Below are positions 5,459 to 5,691 of a stretch of 5,691 nucleotides of DNA, in pieces. Source of the DNA: Bacteroidota bacterium. GTDB taxonomy: Bacteria; Bacteroidota; Bacteroidia; NS11-12g; UBA9320. The notes below the pieces were generated by a model. That model ran no database searches. It was not told where the DNA came from and worked only from the letters and a program-made list of their open reading frames with translations. The translations under genes and the position numbers were made by a program. The stretch lies in contig DNBZ01000202.1 of NCBI GenBank assembly GCA_003484585.1, positions 1 to 5,691 on the forward strand. The letters run 5' to 3'. Every line of letters begins with the position of its first letter. Position 1 is the first letter of the stretch.

Positions 5459-5691
5459 ATGTTAGAGTCAAATAACGGTATAGAATTCGCCAATAACAAT
5501 AAGATTCCATTAGTAGAAGTAATTACTCAGATGGAAAAGGAAATACAAATGAGCGGAGAGCAGTATACTTTTGGCAGTGACACCCCGCTCAACCTAATAG
5601 CAGAACTTTCCACATTTCTAAAGCAAATAGATAGCGGTACACGAATAGACAACCTCTTTTATCGTATTGATATTAATCCTGCTAAAAAAGG
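5459..5691 (+). CDS. Hypothetical acidic protein, C-terminus cut by window edge
   Basis: Starting at ATG 5459 the frame stays open for 77 codons to the window edge. The visible part is soluble, mostly helical and acidic, with no signal or membrane segment. It has a polar Asn-rich start (ESNNGIEFANNNK), IPLVEVITQMEKEI (residues 16-29), and an ending DNLFYRIDINPAKK. The YRIDI pattern near the end reminds me of small unnamed Bacteroidota proteins with an LYRIDV-like segment, which are usually under 100 residues, but I cannot confirm this. Later in-frame ATGs at 5531 and 5549 could be the true start and would widen the gap to tag; I prefer 5459 because a promoter-like element lies at the right distance upstream. 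It is transcribed divergently from tag. Function unknown. Confidence 0.65.
   Translation, partial: MLESNNGIEFANNNKIPLVEVITQMEKEIQMSGEQYTFGSDTPLNLIAELSTFLKQIDSGTRIDNLFYRIDINPAKK

Overview
The window looks like chromosomal DNA of a Bacteroidota bacterium, probably Flavobacteriia or a relative. The evidence is AT-rich sequence, Bacteroidota-type promoters (TTTG, then about 18-20 bp, then TAnnTTTG), few Shine-Dalgarno sequences, an OmpA-like protein with a beta-barrel, seven thrombospondin type-3 repeats and a peptidoglycan-binding domain, and a DUF6787-like small membrane protein. No transposase, integrase, phage gene, CRISPR array, tRNA or rRNA was seen.

Layout: every gene is on the minus strand except the last one at the right edge. 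From right to left (the direction of minus-strand transcription): (i) a partial plus-strand gene from 5459 runs off the right edge and diverges from tag across only 12 bp. (ii) tag (3-methyladenine DNA glycosylase I) is followed by a short acidic one-helix membrane frame with no ATG, then two hairpins, the second a good intrinsic terminator. (iii) A TTG-started four-helix membrane protein overlaps by 1 nt (TAATG) a radical SAM/SPASM protein. (iv) The ompA-like gene has its own promoter, whose upstream box lies inside the radical SAM gene, and ends at a strong intrinsic terminator. (v) A DUF6787-like membrane protein overlaps by 4 nt (ATGA) the mrp/apbC Fe-S carrier ATPase gene, which is cut by the left edge.

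Functionally these are mostly housekeeping parts: DNA alkylation repair, cell-envelope anchoring and Fe-S cluster delivery. The Fe-S carrier and the radical SAM enzyme share a cofactor theme but are separated by ompA and a terminator, so I do not claim one pathway. The least explained parts are the membrane protein/radical SAM pair, the non-ATG membrane frame behind tag, and a short beta-barrel-like coding remnant behind the ompA terminator. I found no convincing new multi-gene system.
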